Notes: generated by a model from the letters alone, not told the origin. A stretch of 64,000 nucleotides of DNA from Tetranychus cinnabarinus (GCA_022266195.1 WHVY01000005.1:248001-312000); one strand, 5' to 3'. Shown: positions 32,645-46,550, counted from the stretch's first letter. Made by a program: numbers and translations.

Positions 32645-35600
32645 AAATCAACACATAATCATGTCCAAAGAAAAACCATAATCAATTTAATTGCAAGAAA
32701 AACAAAACTAAAGACAAACATGACTTAACATATGATTGGTTACCATAACAGCTAAAAAGCTGTAACCAAGGCTCTTAGACCAAGAAAGTTGAAGCGGTAA
32801 AGACGAAAACTCAATTCATTTCAAACTGAATGATCAAACTACCATTATTAATATGGGTACAGGAATTATGAATTGAGTTGAACTTTTTTCATGTTATGAG
32901 AGTTGAATTGGTTGCAACGAAGATGAATTTTGACCACCCAATGAACCCACCAAAGATGAATGATTAACCAGATTATTAAAAGGGTTCAAGATTAATCAGA
33001 AAGAGAGGTAAACGAAGGAAAAAAATGACAAAAATTATTGAACCAAACCCATTTCTACTTGACTCTAAGATTTCAAATGAACCGATAAAAGTCAATTTAT
33101 CAACAATATTTTACCTTGCAGTCAACATGGTAATATATTAGTTTCAATATTATCTTAAATACCCTGATGAACACCAACACAGAAGAGATAAATGAAAATG
33201 TTCAACAGGTCAAGATACCTTTTCAAGATAAAGGGTAAATTGAACAAGTTGAACCGAGCGAATAAACATGAGAAAAAAAAGATGAAAAAGAAAATTCAAT
33301 TTTTTGCTTTTCATGAATCAAAAGTTGAAGCTTCATTGAATCCATCATCATCATCATCCTAATCATCATCAATAACAAGAATCTCATTGAAACTAGAATC
33401 TCGATTGATCAAGTTTAATATAATCAACACAAAAAGGTGAAAACTGTAAACTGGAAATGTTGATAATTTGATTTACTTGACTGTCAATAAAAAGCATAAT
33501 GCAACATCTCAAGCAATAAGTTAATCTATCAAAATAAGTTGAAAACAAACAAATTGTTGATAATTATAAACCCATAAAAACAATCAATATTGTTGTTTGC
33601 AATAAAATTGGCCAAATTCAATCTTCTTTTTTCCTTTTTCTTCTGCCTTTTCCTGATCAATACAATCAACTACCTGAACTCGCCCAAGTTGATTCATCAC
33701 TTGCTTTGTCAGGATAGTTTTGAAAATATTGATATTAATGATAGCAAACACTAAACTGGATCAACAATTAAGAAGAGATGAGAATGGCGAAAAGTGAAAA
33801 AAATGTAAAATTGGATCAAAGTCAATCAATCTAAAGTGATGGTGATGATGGATATGGTGAGATTGATAGAGTTTATTATTGGCCGTTATTCAAGTGCAAC
33901 TTTTATTTATGAAGGAAAAGCATCATGATAATCATATAATGATTAGATGAGCCTTATCATCTTCCTACTCCTCCTTCTATCACCATCATCAGGAATCATT
34001 AGAATCATCAGCAACCTACATTTTTCATTATTCACCTCATCAAGATGATCATCAGTTTGGGTAAAGCCTTGAAGGTAACACCACCCGACTCATCATCATC
34101 ACCTGTATCATCATTTTCATCAACAACATGTTAACCTTCAATCAGTATGCCTATTCAGATAGGGTTGGGAATAATTTAGTTTTAAATAAACTTCATCAAA
34201 TATGCAAAAGTAAAGCAAACAACAGGGAAAAATTGAATTCATCAAAAGATCATTGTCATTACAACTCGAATAGCTTCTGACGTTACAATAGTATTTTGTC
34301 TATTTTTGATGATATCAATGAGAGTCAAAGTTAGCAAAAAAGTGTAGATTTTGGTTCAAATACGAATTATTCAGGAAAATTCTGAGCTTTCAGATTCTGC
34401 AAAATTAACTACTCATTAATGAATCATTAATAATGATGCTATTTGTTGAGCACAACATGACATTGTTTTTTACATTAAAGTTTACTTTTTGAACATCTTT
34501 TTATCCTTTGAGGAGACAAAATTGGAACCCAATTGTCAACATTCAAACTAGCAAAGACTAATAAAGATTAAAAGTCACAGATAAATAAAAAGTGATTAAA
34601 ATAATTCTTGATCCATGAATGTTAAACGATGAAACAGTTGATCAAATCAATGGATGAATGTAATTATTCTTAAATTGAATTTTTGTTAAACTGATGCTTC
34701 TCTTTTGGTAGACTTGATGATTGATTGTGTTGATTAAACAAGAGAAAAGCAAATTGAAACTCATTCCCTAAGGTTAATTCAAAGTTAATTAATGTAACAA
34801 TCCAATCCATATGCATGTTAACCTTTGAAAAGAGCAGAGTTGAACTGAAAGGGCAAACAAGAGGAATTAACTGACTCGGTAAATTGCGTCAATTGTTTGA
34901 ATATCAACGTATGTTTCATTTCCCATCCAATATTTGTTATTAAATTCATTTGATTATCGCATATTATCAAATTATTAGTCAATTGAACCTCAATGATAAA
35001 TATCCTTGCATTAATAATAATAATTAGTAAATGCTTTGTTTTAAAAGCCTTGCAGCTTCCCAACGAATTTTGAACTGATAATAAATTTTATTTACGTTTT
35101 TTGGTTAATCAGGTTGCTCTTTTGGCTTTCAATGTTGGGAGCTAAATTAATCTTGTCGCTTAATAGTCAAAGCTTGAAGGGGTTAATATTGAATTGTAAA
35201 AGCAAAAGGGTTGACATGGAATCATCAATAATGAGCAGAGTAAATAATGATAATGATAATGATTATGATGATTTTTTTAATGGTAAATAGTAATTTAGGT
35301 TTAACAATAAAGACAAAATTGTTATAAGGTTATAATATTGAGACAAATTTTACGTTTTGTTTTCTTCCATTCTCTTTCTCTAAAATGTGTCGACTTAATC
35401 ATCAACTTAACAAGGTAAATATATTATTGATTGTTAGTGTATTAATAATGGGTAGTAATAACAATTAAGAGAATGAAAGGGTTTAAGGTTTGGATATTTG
35501 CTGCGTTATTTATTGCCTTGAGTAAGTTGCTTTTGGTTAACAAAAGATTTAACTTTTCATTTGTTCCTATTAGTTAATTATATAACCAATATGTTGAGTT

Positions 35601-38600
35601 TGATCAGTTTTTATCGAAATAATGATTTCAAGTAAATTGTGATGATTAAAGAGAATGATAACAGTTGTATAAATCATCTTAAATTCAATAACGAGAAGGA
35701 TTCATCTTGAAGTAATTTGGTCATTGCTAGCAAAGAACGGCCGGAAAACATGTAGTAATAAAAGAATGTACAGAATGCAGATAATATGTGAGAATATTTT
35801 TTGGGAATATTCTTGATAAAGTAACAGAACATGCTTTTTATTCTCGGAATATTCATAGTCTCATCAAGTTGTTCGTAAAATATATCTTTAAATTTACTGG
35901 CCTAAACCTGGTTCGACAACATCGAAACGTACAAAAAAAGCATGTAAAATCATTCTCGTTTGAGTAGCAACATATATTTCTATGTGCATCAGGAAAAAAA
36001 TTGATTAAAAACTATAGACGTACAGATGAAAATACTTTTAATACGAGAGTATTGTCTAATGAAAGTAAATTTTGGTAACGTTATGAAATCAAAAAAATTG
36101 CTTTCTTTACAATGCTTTTGAATATGAATTTAAATATTACTGCTTATTAATAAAAGTATTTACGGAGATCATCAATCTCTCTGGCATAATTTGTCTACTT
36201 ACCTCTGATTTTGTAAGACACTAAATCAATCTGATTTCGATTTTGATTAAAGTATTTCGAATTTTGTTCCTCACTCTTCTTCCGTTATGTGCACTTTCAT
36301 TATTTACATGAATGTTCTACTTATCGTCATTAAACGATAGGTTAGAGCAACTCTGAAATATTAAAGCAAAGTCCAAAATTAATGTTTCTTATACACACAG
36401 TAGCGGTTAGAGTTAATTTTCAGGTATCGCCATTTTGTTTCATTATTTAATTGATTTTAGTTAGTTGAGTATCAATTGTGTGGGTGATCAATCAATACAT
36501 TGGTGGCCTTATATCCTTTGAGCATCAATGTTTGATTTTCCTTGCCTTGAGCAACTTTATTATTAGAAAGAATAATTTAATGTCAATCTATTCAATTATA
36601 ATTGGAATAAAAAGAAACTCGAATCAACTTGAAACTAACAATTATCATTCAAAATTGTACATCAAAAGCCAAATCATTCAACCAGCTAAAGAGCTTTTCT
36701 TATAGTCTTCAAATAATCATGATAACTTTGTGTAATCAAACTTGAACCAATAATTAATTCAGAAACTAATAGAGAATCTAAAACCGCAAATTATTACTGA
36801 ATCAAGTAAATGCATTAGCTGTAACCAATTTTACACTTACAAACATGTGGTTAATCATTAAACCCTTTGATTGACACAATCAACCTCTAATTGTGAATTC
36901 AATTCAAACAGAAAAGCAAAAAACTCTTGAACTGATTATACAATTCAATATTTACCAATATCTTAACTGGACGATTATTTTATCTGTGATTTTCTTCTGT
37001 CTTAAAAATTTTTATTAATAGTACGGAGTCTATGCTATGAAAATTTAAACTTTTCATACATGAAAGGGAAGACAAAATGATTGATAAAATGAGCTTACCT
37101 GACATTTGTTTGTTGAAGATCAATTACAATCATCATCTTCATCAACATCATGTTTAATCATCAAACATTAATGAAAAAAGTTGAATAAAGAATCTTTAAG
37201 TTTTCAACTTTTCTTAATTTGAGTTGTTACATGTAAAGTCAGCTAAACTGGTGATAATAGTAATGATATTAAATGGATTCTCATCATTATTATATCATCA
37301 CAGGCAATGAGATTGTTTCAACTTGTTATTTAGTAAAGGTTGAAAAGGTAAAGCAGTCATTCCAAGAAAAGGATTTTGTTTCAATAGATAAATTTCCGCT
37401 TCAGGTTACTATGAGATAAATGATTAAATGAAATGTTCAATTCATTTAAAGAAATTGAAGAAATTTAGTCACGTTTGTCCCATCAACATGATAACCCGAG
37501 TTATCTGTGTATTTATCAGTGTAGTTTCACAAGTAACCAGAGTTATAAGTTGAAAGTAAACGGAGGAAATGAAAGTTGCTCGGATCAACTTCCATCTAAT
37601 GAAAGACGAAAATAGGGAATTCAATAGATGATTCAATAAATACCTTTATAACTACTTGTAATACTTGTAGATCACCTAAAATCAACTGAAGCTACGAAAT
37701 TTTTTCACAAAATTGAACCTCTTTCTAGTTCTTTATCTTGTCAATAATCTGATGATCACTGATCAGACTTTAAGCTTAATCCTTTCATTGGAAGAGTTTA
37801 TTAGAAGTAAATCAACTTTGCCAATTGCTAATGTCGTTGCTGTCAATATGCTTGTTAGTCTTATCAGTTGCCTGTCATGGATGACAAAGTAGCCCAAAGA
37901 TGCCTATTTGACTCGAGAGTCAGTCAAGGCATTCAGTCAACCTGAGCAATCTGCGAAATGTAATATTCATTAAATAGATAAAATGTCACGAATAAACTCA
38001 ATAATAAATTAAATTTTGTTTGAATGCAGACAGAAAAATTTAAAAATATTTTGTCTCTACTTTCATTTAATCCAATAGAGTTCCGAGAAAAAATGTTGAG
38101 AAAAGCAGAAACATATTTGATATCTTTGGGAACATTATTATGAATTGATGTGCTTTGAAAGGTAAAGGTTTCAATTTACCTGGAGAGTGAATATTTGGCA
38201 AAATAAATTACAAAGATGATGCAGATAATGATGAGAATAATAATCTCAACTTACCCAGTAAAACAAGAAGTCAAAGTGAAAGTATAACTATCAATTTCGT
38301 TGGTTTCATTTTTGACCATTTTACCTTAAACAGGATAAATTTCATGGATTATCATTTGGCCAATATTGTGAGAAAATTTTGTGTAACCAGTTTTAGCTCA
38401 AAAAAATGCAGATCACCAATGAAACAGTATTAGAATAAATAATAACTAGAAAAATTGAATCTGAATGAATGATTTTTGTTCCTACCGACTATCAAAGGAT
38501 TTTCATTGATGAGCCGAGTGAGAGTTTAAACGCAACAATCTTGACCAATGAATTGCTTCTTTTCAATCAATTCAAAGTGAACCAATCGGCTTAATCACTC

Positions 38601-41600
38601 AACAGTCATTCAATTCATCACCTCACCTTGACCACCTGAGCATTTCATTTTCTAGCCTTTCCATTCCCAGACTTGAAATTGATATTTACAGGTAAGTTAA
38701 TCACCAAATCTGGTTAACCATCAACAATCAGGTAAAAGCAAAAGCTTACCTTTTGTCAAGAGGGAGAAAGACAAAGAAGCCAACTGCATTCAACATCAAT
38801 TGACAATCCCTTTTGGATTGTTGGACAAAAGAAACTAAAGAAGATATTTTTGTCTTTCTTCTTGTTCTAACCTTTTTTGACTGAGCCAACGAAATACGAA
38901 ACCGCACATCAAATTTAATCGACAATCGTAAAGAACCAATGATAGCTTTAGTTTACATCCCTTGTTTTATCATAATCATTATCATTATATTTTTGTTAAT
39001 TTTTTCTTGGATATTCTCTTCTTCTTAAGAATATGGAAAACGATAAATATTGCAATGCAAAGCTGATGATGAGCATAATGCAAAAAAGCATCTTTGCGAG
39101 GTCAACAATTCACTATAAATAACTGACCATCAAGACATCAATCATAGTTAATTGTCTAAAGTTACCTTTTCTTATTTTGAATATTTACTTCTGTTTAAAT
39201 ATCAACGGAAATGGCATGCTTGGTTTTTGTTGTGTTATGTTTTTAAATGTCAACTGTTTTATTAATGAAACCAGCTTTTCTAACTTAAAGCGCCTGATAA
39301 CCTTTCCGTGACTCTTAGACAGTAATTAAGCTGTATTTACCTCTTATCGATCTGTAAGACAAATATTCAACTTCTTTTTCTACTCTCAATTTAAAAATAA
39401 CTGAAGTCTCGAATGAATCTATTATCTAAATGTCAAGAGTTAATGTAATCCAACCGATATCAAACCAATCCCAACCATCAACTTTACACATTTCAAGTTT
39501 GAACAACTTCTGATACTTTGATATTTTGCTATTTGTTTAGCTCGATTGAAAGCAAACACTCTAAAGTTTAACAAACAAGGATTGACATTAAACGATTGAA
39601 CTGATAACCTAAAAGTGTGACTTACAAGTTGAATTGTTTGTTTCTAAAAAGATCACTAGACAAACAAAACGAAAACTTTTCCCTTGAATCAACATCTGAA
39701 GGTTGAAAGTTAAACGCACATTACATTTCTTTTCACCGATGATGCAAAATTATAATTTTGATAAGACTCTTCAACTGAATCGTATCAACTGAACCAGGCA
39801 AGGGTAATTTCAATAAATAACTTGCTGAAATAATAATTGAATTAAACATCTCAATCTAACTGATGAAGGCTGAAGTAAAAAACACACAAAAGTAAAACCC
39901 AAAAAGTGGAATAATGTGAAAACTTGGGAATGGCACTCTTTTTACGTATCGCAAATCAGTTTGAAATCATTATTACCCTGATTATAATGACTATTATTAT
40001 CGTCAGAATTATTACTTTTTATTAGCATATAATTTGAAATATAATATTAATAATAATATACAACATTTTGTAACAATCATGTTCTTTCTTGTGATGATTA
40101 TCGTTAACATTGATAATCATAATAATAATAATGAAATAAAAGCTCATAAACCAAGTGAAAGAAGAACAAAAAAGAAAACAAAAAAAATTGGAATTAAAAA
40201 AGTTAACCAAACCTGACCAAGTAATAATCATAATAATATCAGACTGATTATCATGGGCAAGGTTATTATCATTTTGGTTCATAAATGAGATGATGAGGAT
40301 GAAGAGTAGAAGAAGAAGAAGAAAAAGTACAACCATGCTAATAATAATAGCAACAATGAGAACTGATGATAATAATGATGAACAAAAATCATCACGTTAA
40401 TTAGCACAAAATAACAAGTTAAATACTGATAATAATATCCACATAATACGCAAGGTCAACACGCACCTTAAGGCTAGGCAGTGAGCAACAAGTTAACCTA
40501 AGCAATGGCAGGTTCTCCCATCAACTGCAACAGCTACTTTACAACTACTTCAACTACCGAGCTTCAACTACTTGCTGTTTAATATGTATTTTTGTGTTTG
40601 CCTAATATTATCATTTTCAAGTTTCACCAATTGAATTTTTCATTTTTTTCTTCCCTTTCTCTTCCCTCTTCATCAATGAATCATTTTGCCGCATCTTTTT
40701 TACTCTCCTTGCTGCTGTTGTTTTAACTTTAGTTACTGTTTTCTAAGTTGAAATAAGGCCAATTTGATGAGCTGCAATAAGAAGCAATACTCATCAAGTA
40801 ATCATCTTCATAATGATCATTTGAATAACCCGCACCCAGTTTTACATATGATACCGATTGGAATATCATTTAGAAGAAAACGAAAAAGAGAAATAAATTT
40901 ATCATTGCAATTATTATTATCATCAGTTCAATGTTCAGTCCAGTTCTTTATATCCTTACAAGTTCGTTGAAATGTTGCCACTTTGAGAAGCACAAGAAGA
41001 AGGTGGCAATTACATTTGAATATTAACATTGAAACTAAACATTATTTTGGGTGCAGAAAGTTTCACCAACAATTGATGCTATTATTGCCGATATTTTTTG
41101 CTTTTTCTTCACATTAAATTCCTATGTAATTAAATTGAAATTTACAATAAATTACAAAAAAGGGAAGAAATAAATGCGCCTTTTTTCTTCTTCACCTTTT
41201 ACCAAATTAACAGGTAAAAACAGCTTATTGCAGTATAGACAGTACTTCTGTTAGTTTGATATTCAATCTAATAATTGCAACTTTCATCTATCATTGCAAA
41301 AGCGTTCAACTTGAAATCATTGAAACGGATTCATTTTGTAATGATAACAATCATAAAAATTGGTTAACCCCTGAATACAGTTACAACTTGCCCAATTAAA
41401 TCGACATCTTATTTACTTCTTCTTCGGTTGCCTTGCAATTCACAGACTAATCATATCGATAGATTAAATCATCAACAAACTAAATTGTTTACAAGTTTAA
41501 GAAACATTGAAACTTGACCTTAAGCTAGAATGGATTGAAACTGAACTTAATGATGTTTGGTGCTAAAAACAAGTAATTGGTGATGAACAATCTTTTCAGG

Positions 41601-42630
41601 CACAAAAAATTGATCAAAAATTTGACCAACAAGTTTCTATCGGAAAATTTGGAAGTTGCAAAGTTTAATATTATTGAATATCGTTTTACAAAACTTTGTA
41701 TAAAAACTTTTCTTTGATCCACGTATTTTCTAATTTTGCCGTTTCCTTTCATTGTTATTAATGATAATAATAAACTTCCCTCGAGCTTTTTGATGCACCA
41801 TCAAACTGATAATGATAATAAATTGATAAAAACTGTAAATGAATTCAATCTTTTACGGTTCAATCATTTATTTTATTGTCCATCTACTAGTACTAGTAAA
41901 AGAGTATACAAATGTTTCAATATTGAGAGTAAATTGATGAACATTATTCAATAATATCATTTCGTTATTGCTAATTTAATTAAAAGAAGCGATAAGAGAA
42001 AGAAAAGTTTCTAGATAAATGATTTTTTATTATCATTATTACATATATTACCTGATCATCATCAAATTGTAACATAATTGAGTGTATTAATTATGGTTTT
42101 ATAAGAGTAATTATAATTAAATCGTGACTACTTTTTTCTCATCATATTTACTTGTATAATTTTCATTTAATTTTCATCTTTAAATTGTTATCGTAACAGT
42201 GAAAAAAACTTTAAAAATTGCAGTAACTAAAGAAGTATAATATATGATAACAGGACATTCATAATAATATTATCATTATCGGCAATAATTGAGAGATTAA
42301 GATTGATGTGCGAACTTCTTCGATTGAAAATATTTTACAACTTTTTGTGAACAACCTTTAACTGAAATAAATCATTGAATGGTATCGATCTTACAATAAT
42401 GGTTAGGTAATGTGATTTTAAGTTATTAATAACTTATCATCTGCTCAAAAAATGAACATTTGAAATCATTGACTCTGTTACCTAGTGCTACTCGATTATA
42501 GATCTTCTGTAGAAACAAAAAGGTAGCCACCAATCATGTGTAAGTAAAATGATGTAACGTAATTTTTAAATATAACATAGTCTTTATTGCTTACGCGATC
42601 GAGTAGATAAGAAGATATTTGACTGAAAAA
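32645..42630. other. 10-kb stretch without a supportable gene
   Basis: A+T-rich, with many ATC/ATG/AAT simple-repeat patches (about 33338-33378, 33955-34130, 40000-40400). Frames here are short, hydrophobic or made of the simple repeats (for example 40022-40336 on the minus strand). No domain, signal peptide plus promoter, or consistent exon chain is seen. It may be intergenic or the introns of a large gene whose exons I cannot see. Confidence 0.45.
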
Positions 42631-42973
42631 TTCCAGTCCAGAAAGAGGACCACAAAAATCTTGTTCATTTTTTTCCCAGATGATCGGTTTTAGAGATTTT
42701 TAAGGCCAACTTTCGGGCATGCTGGAGGCCATATTATTGCGTATTATGTTCTCATATTTAAGGTTCTTGTAGAATACATTTCTAAAATTTTTAAAAATCG
42801 ATCGTTGTTATGAAACGTTTTCTAATCACTACGATTGCTGAGATATTCCAGTTCGAAAAAATTCGGCCAAAACCACCGATTAGGCTCAGGTCTCTAAATA
42901 TCACTTGCTTTGTCAAAATGATGCGGTCATTATTGTACATATAAAAGATGGAAAGAACTTTTATTATCTATTA

Positions 42974-43503
42974 GGTATGGGAATAAGTTCCTGGCTTTTT
43001 TCAGCAAATTTTCCAGCGATTTTTTTCATTTTCGCTCTTCTGGTACTTATTCACACCAGACTATGTTTTGACCTGCTAAAGGAATCAATTCCGCTAGGTG
43101 TTGATAGTTTATAGGGAAAAGGTCACTTTTTTGAGGCCAAAACCGTTTTTTGAAGCGATTTCAAGACTACGAATTTTGGCCTTTTTAACGCAGGAATTTA
43201 GTTATGAAATATAGTGGAGCGTATTCAGCGAGGTTTTTTGATTAGATTAGAACAATTCCCTGCTAATTATTCTCGGAAGAAAACGCGCGAGAACAATCCC
43301 CGCCAACCCTTATTTTTCAGGTCAAAAATAGTCGTTTAAAATCGGTATTTCGACCTCTTAAAAGAATCGAATCGAATCTGGTTTTTTTGCTATAAATAGA
43401 TCACAACATGTTCTATCAGAAAAAAACGTCAAAGGTTACTGAATATCAGAACCGATGGAACTGGAACCCTCTTCGAAAAAAGCCAGGAACTTATTCCCAC
43501 ACC
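42974..43503. mobile_element. Mariner-like MITE
   Basis: 530-bp insertion in the left arm of the foldback element. Termini GGTATGGGAATAAGTTCCTG at the left and, on the minus strand, GGTGTGGGAATAAGTTCCTG at the right, extending through GCTTTTTTC. It is flanked by TA (42972-42973 and 43504-43505). The termini resemble irritans-type mariner ends (AGGT...ATAAGT). No transposase frame. Confidence 0.8.
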
Positions 43504-43563
43504 TAATATTAAAACTGGGGAAATAACTTTGGTTGAATTACACGCTAAAGTCCATGTTAAGGC

Positions 43564-44083
43564 TAGTCTTGTATTGTTCCGAACCAAATAAGGAACAATT
43601 TGTTACCGGCCCTTCAGAACTATGGAACAAAGAACAACTAGATTTTTTTTGTTCTCGAAAATTTGGAACAAATAAAAGTACAAAAACAGTACAAAAATTT
43701 TGTTCCATGTTGATTTAAATAAACATGGTAAACATTAAATAAGAAGTTCACTACTTTGAATTTTTAGTGTTGTGGTTATATTAATACATTACTCGCAAGT
43801 AATAATTTTATATGCTATCAAGCAATACCATGACTTTAATCATAGCAACCAGTTGTCATTGCATCAAAAATTTAGGCCTAAAAGGGTACGATATTTGACC
43901 CTTTATTTCAATGGAACTCTTGTTCTTGAGGTTTGTTCTTATCATTTTGCTTTTGTTCTGTTCTATTCTTTTAGTTGTTCCGTTATTCCTTAAGAACAAA
44001 TATGGTAAATTTGGAACAAATTTCAAGAACAAGAACAAAAACAATTGTACTTTTTTCTAATCTATCGGAACAATACAACACTA
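43564..44083. mobile_element. hAT-type MITE
   Basis: 520-bp insertion with ends TAGTCTTGTATTGTTCCGA and, inverted, TAGTGTTGTATTGTTCCGA. 8-bp target duplications are gttaaggc (43556-43563) and gttaaagc (44084-44091), one mismatch. The interior is dense in GGAACAA/TTGTTCC copies in both orientations. Its excision would rejoin the flanking arm sequence, which is intact in the opposite arm. Confidence 0.82.
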
Positions 44084-45111
44084 GTTAAAGCCCATAGGAA
44101 AAAGTAAAAGTACTCAGAATCAAATCATTTTTTTATATTCTAATACTTTGTTGTATGCACAACTCAAATCTGAAGTCGAATCTGAATATTAGTATAATCG
44201 TGCTTGAGTTTAAATCTTTGTTTCACAATAACTTCTCATTGCATACATTCAGATCAATTCAGAATAAATATTCACAATGTTCCAAGAAAAGTATGAAAAT
44301 TACCTTTATGACAACTATAGCGGTCAAAAAAGGAAACGATCTCGAATGAACCTCAAACTTTGTCTTTAGTATCTGTCAATTTTTATTACATTGCAACTTG
44401 AACATCAAGTCTGAAAACTTCTGTCTCAAAAATTATTTCGTCAGTATTAGAATATGAAAAATGATTTGATCCTGAGTACTTTTATTTTTTCCTATGGGCT
44501 TTAACATGGACTTTCACCTGTAATTCAATCGAAGTTATTTCGCCAGTTTTAATAGACAGTCAAAATTCTTTCCATCATTACTGTGAACAATAATGAGCTC
44601 ATCATTCCATATATAATATGTAATATTTTGAGACCAGAGCCTAATCGGTGGTTTTGACCGAATTTACAAAATCTCTGCAACCAATCATGTCCGAAAAAAT
44701 CGAAAAGATTTTTGTGGTCCTCATTGTTGTATCTATTCTCGCAAAAAGTTGTGACCTTAACTAGGGAATCTGAACAAAGTGCAGATTTTGAAAGACCTCT
44801 GTTTTTTCTAACTTCGATGCATTTTTCGGGGTTTTCAGACCTGAAAAATCTTTGCGAAATAATTGAAACGGTATATAAGGTGTGTCCTTTGAATAAATTT
44901 TTTTCAATTAGCATAAAAATAAATTTTCTCATTTTGAACTTTCTCATTAACTCAACAATTCTGTTTACTCAAAATAAGGAATGCAACGTAATTTCAATCA
45001 ATATGTATTTTAAGCTTTTTTCATGTGACAATGAATCATTAACTCAACAATTTTGTTTACTCAAAATAATGCCAAAATCGAATTGTGTAAACATCTGTTT
45101 ATCAAAATAAG

Positions 45112-45150
45112 TATAAAAAGCGAATGTTTTCAAATGAAAGTTATCAGTTG
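45112..45150 (+). promoter_or_regulatory. Core promoter of the array peptide gene (first copy)
   Basis: TATAAAA at 45112-45118; initiator TATCAGTTGAAG with its A at 45146, 34 bp from the first T. Repeated with every copy: plus-strand copies at +2077 steps; minus-strand copies mirrored (for example TATA at 46666-46660). Confidence 0.75.
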
Positions 45151-45227
45151 AAGACTCAAGTTTGTAAAGTTATTTAGTAATTTTTCAACATATTCGTTCA
45201 GTCTTATCAAAACAACAAAAGATTAAA

Positions 45228-45419
45228 ATGCAATTGACTAAGATTGTATCCTCTGTCTTTTTAATGGCAATCATGGCTCTCTTTGGTTCTGTTATGGCCC
45301 GACTTCCTGCTGGTGTCACACCACCGGCTCTTCCAGTTAGCCCTCCAAGTCTTCCCATGCTACCAGTTAGCCCAGCTAACATTCCAACAGTTAGCACTTC
45401 AGCACCTAAAGGAAAATAA
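45228..45419 (+). CDS. Array secreted peptide, copy 1
   Basis: 63-aa product. Residues 1-25 (MQLTKIVSSVFLMAIMALFG, then SVMAR) are a signal peptide of the same family as the genes at 10583, 17571 and 18240. The mature part, about 38 residues, is Pro-rich with an imperfect repeat LPVSPPSLPM / LPVSPANIP and ends APKGK. No Cys, so not a disulfide-stabilised peptide. Single exon. AATAAA at 45509-45514. Function unknown; family behaviour (constant signal, variable mature part) is like that of secreted effector, salivary or silk-type peptides, which is inference. Its mate, copy 2, faces it tail to tail. Confidence 0.85.
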   Translation: MQLTKIVSSVFLMAIMALFGSVMARLPAGVTPPALPVSPPSLPMLPVSPANIPTVSTSAPKGK

Positions 45420-45719
45420 GCTTCGATTCTTGGCCAATCAAGCAAAGCAACTGATCGAAATTTGCTTGATCATACCATAATGTTTTGGAAAATTTACAAT
45501 TTTAATTGAATAAAAAACATTAGTTAAACTTGAATTCTATTTTCTATTATTAATCATTAACGTGAAAAATTCAGTATAATCGGCGAAAACAATAAATAAT
45601 AAAAAACTAATTATTATATTTTCGGATAATAATTTAGTTATTGGGTCACTAGTAAACGGTCATCAATTAACATAATTTTTTATTGGAAATCGTTCTTATT
45701 AGTCGTTATCGGATCACTT

Positions 45720-46058
45720 TTGTTGAAATAATTTCGATAAATACAGGGCGCTGGAATTGAGATCAGGATTTCGTGCTTGCTGGTTAATTATTTTGATTCC
45801 ATTGGAGTAACATCACTTTTTAAATTAATGTAACACATGGATTGATTCATTATCTTGTTGTAGTTTACTGTCAATATCACAAGTTTTATAGATAACAGGC
45901 AATAAAAATGATTGAAGTATTTCTTGGTAGTCAATTGAATTTGATTTTGGTGATAAAAATGCTAATCGTATATTGCCATTGAACGTATACCAGCCCATAC
46001 CATCAAACTGTCACCCTCCAATTGTGTCTTAGCAAAGATCTCTTCTTCCGAATGTTGA
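45720..46058 (-). mobile_element. Tc1-like transposase relic, loop 1 (reversed)
   Basis: Same sequence as the loops at 47796, 49873 and 51950 but in the opposite orientation, so the transposase reads on the minus strand here. Confidence 0.75.
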
Positions 46059-46358
46059 AAGTGATCCGATAACGACTAATAAGAACGATTTCCAATAAAA
46101 AATTATGTTAATTGATGACCGTTTACTAGTGACCCAATAACTAAATTATTATCCGAAAATATAATAATTAGTTTTTTATTATTTATTGTTTTCGCCGATT
46201 ATACTGAATTTTTCACGTTAATGATTAATAATAGAAAATAGAATTCAAGTTTAACTAATGTTTTTTATTCAATTAAAATTGTAAATTTTCCAAAACATTA
46301 TGGTATGATCAAGCAAATTTCGATCAGTTGCTTTGCTTGATTGGCCAAGAATCGAAGC

Positions 46359-46550
46359 TTATTTTCCTTTAGGTGCTGAAGTGCTAACTGTTGGAATGTT
46401 AGCTGGGCTAACTGGTAGCATGGGAAGACTTGGAGGGCTAACTGGAAGAGCCGGTGGTGTGACACCAGCAGGAAGTCGGGCCATAACAGAACCAAAGAGA
46501 GCCATGATTGCCATTAAAAAGACAGAGGATACAATCTTAGTCAATTGCAT
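46359..46550 (-). CDS. Array secreted peptide, copy 2
   Basis: Identical protein to copy 1 on the opposite strand. Its head-to-head neighbour is copy 3; the loop between them (46756-47099) is reversed relative to the later ones. Confidence 0.85.
   Translation of the reverse strand: MQLTKIVSSVFLMAIMALFGSVMARLPAGVTPPALPVSPPSLPMLPVSPANIPTVSTSAPKGK

Larger units (their letters stand above)
42630..44730. mobile_element. Large inverted-repeat (foldback) element, interrupted by two MITEs
   Basis: Three blocks on the left recur inverted, in mirror order, on the right. Block A about 42637-42960 pairs with about 44565-44727 (gaggaccacaaaaatc; accaccgattaggctc). Block B about 43505-43563 pairs with about 44491-44550 (aaagtccatgttaa). 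Block C about 44089-44135 pairs with 44455-44500 (aaagcccataggaaaaa). The loop is about 44136-44454. Removing the two inner MITEs makes the left arm continuous. The true ends were not fixed. Confidence 0.7.

Noticed and set aside
40022..40336. 104-codon minus-strand frame with Leu/Phe/Ile runs
   Set aside because: Consists of AAT/AAG microsatellite-like DNA and is open on both strands.
45185..45445. 86-codon frame antisense to each array peptide gene (and a 65-codon frame in a third register)
   Set aside because: The signal-peptide frame has the family signal, core promoter and polyadenylation signal in the right order. The others are shadows repeated only because the array repeats.
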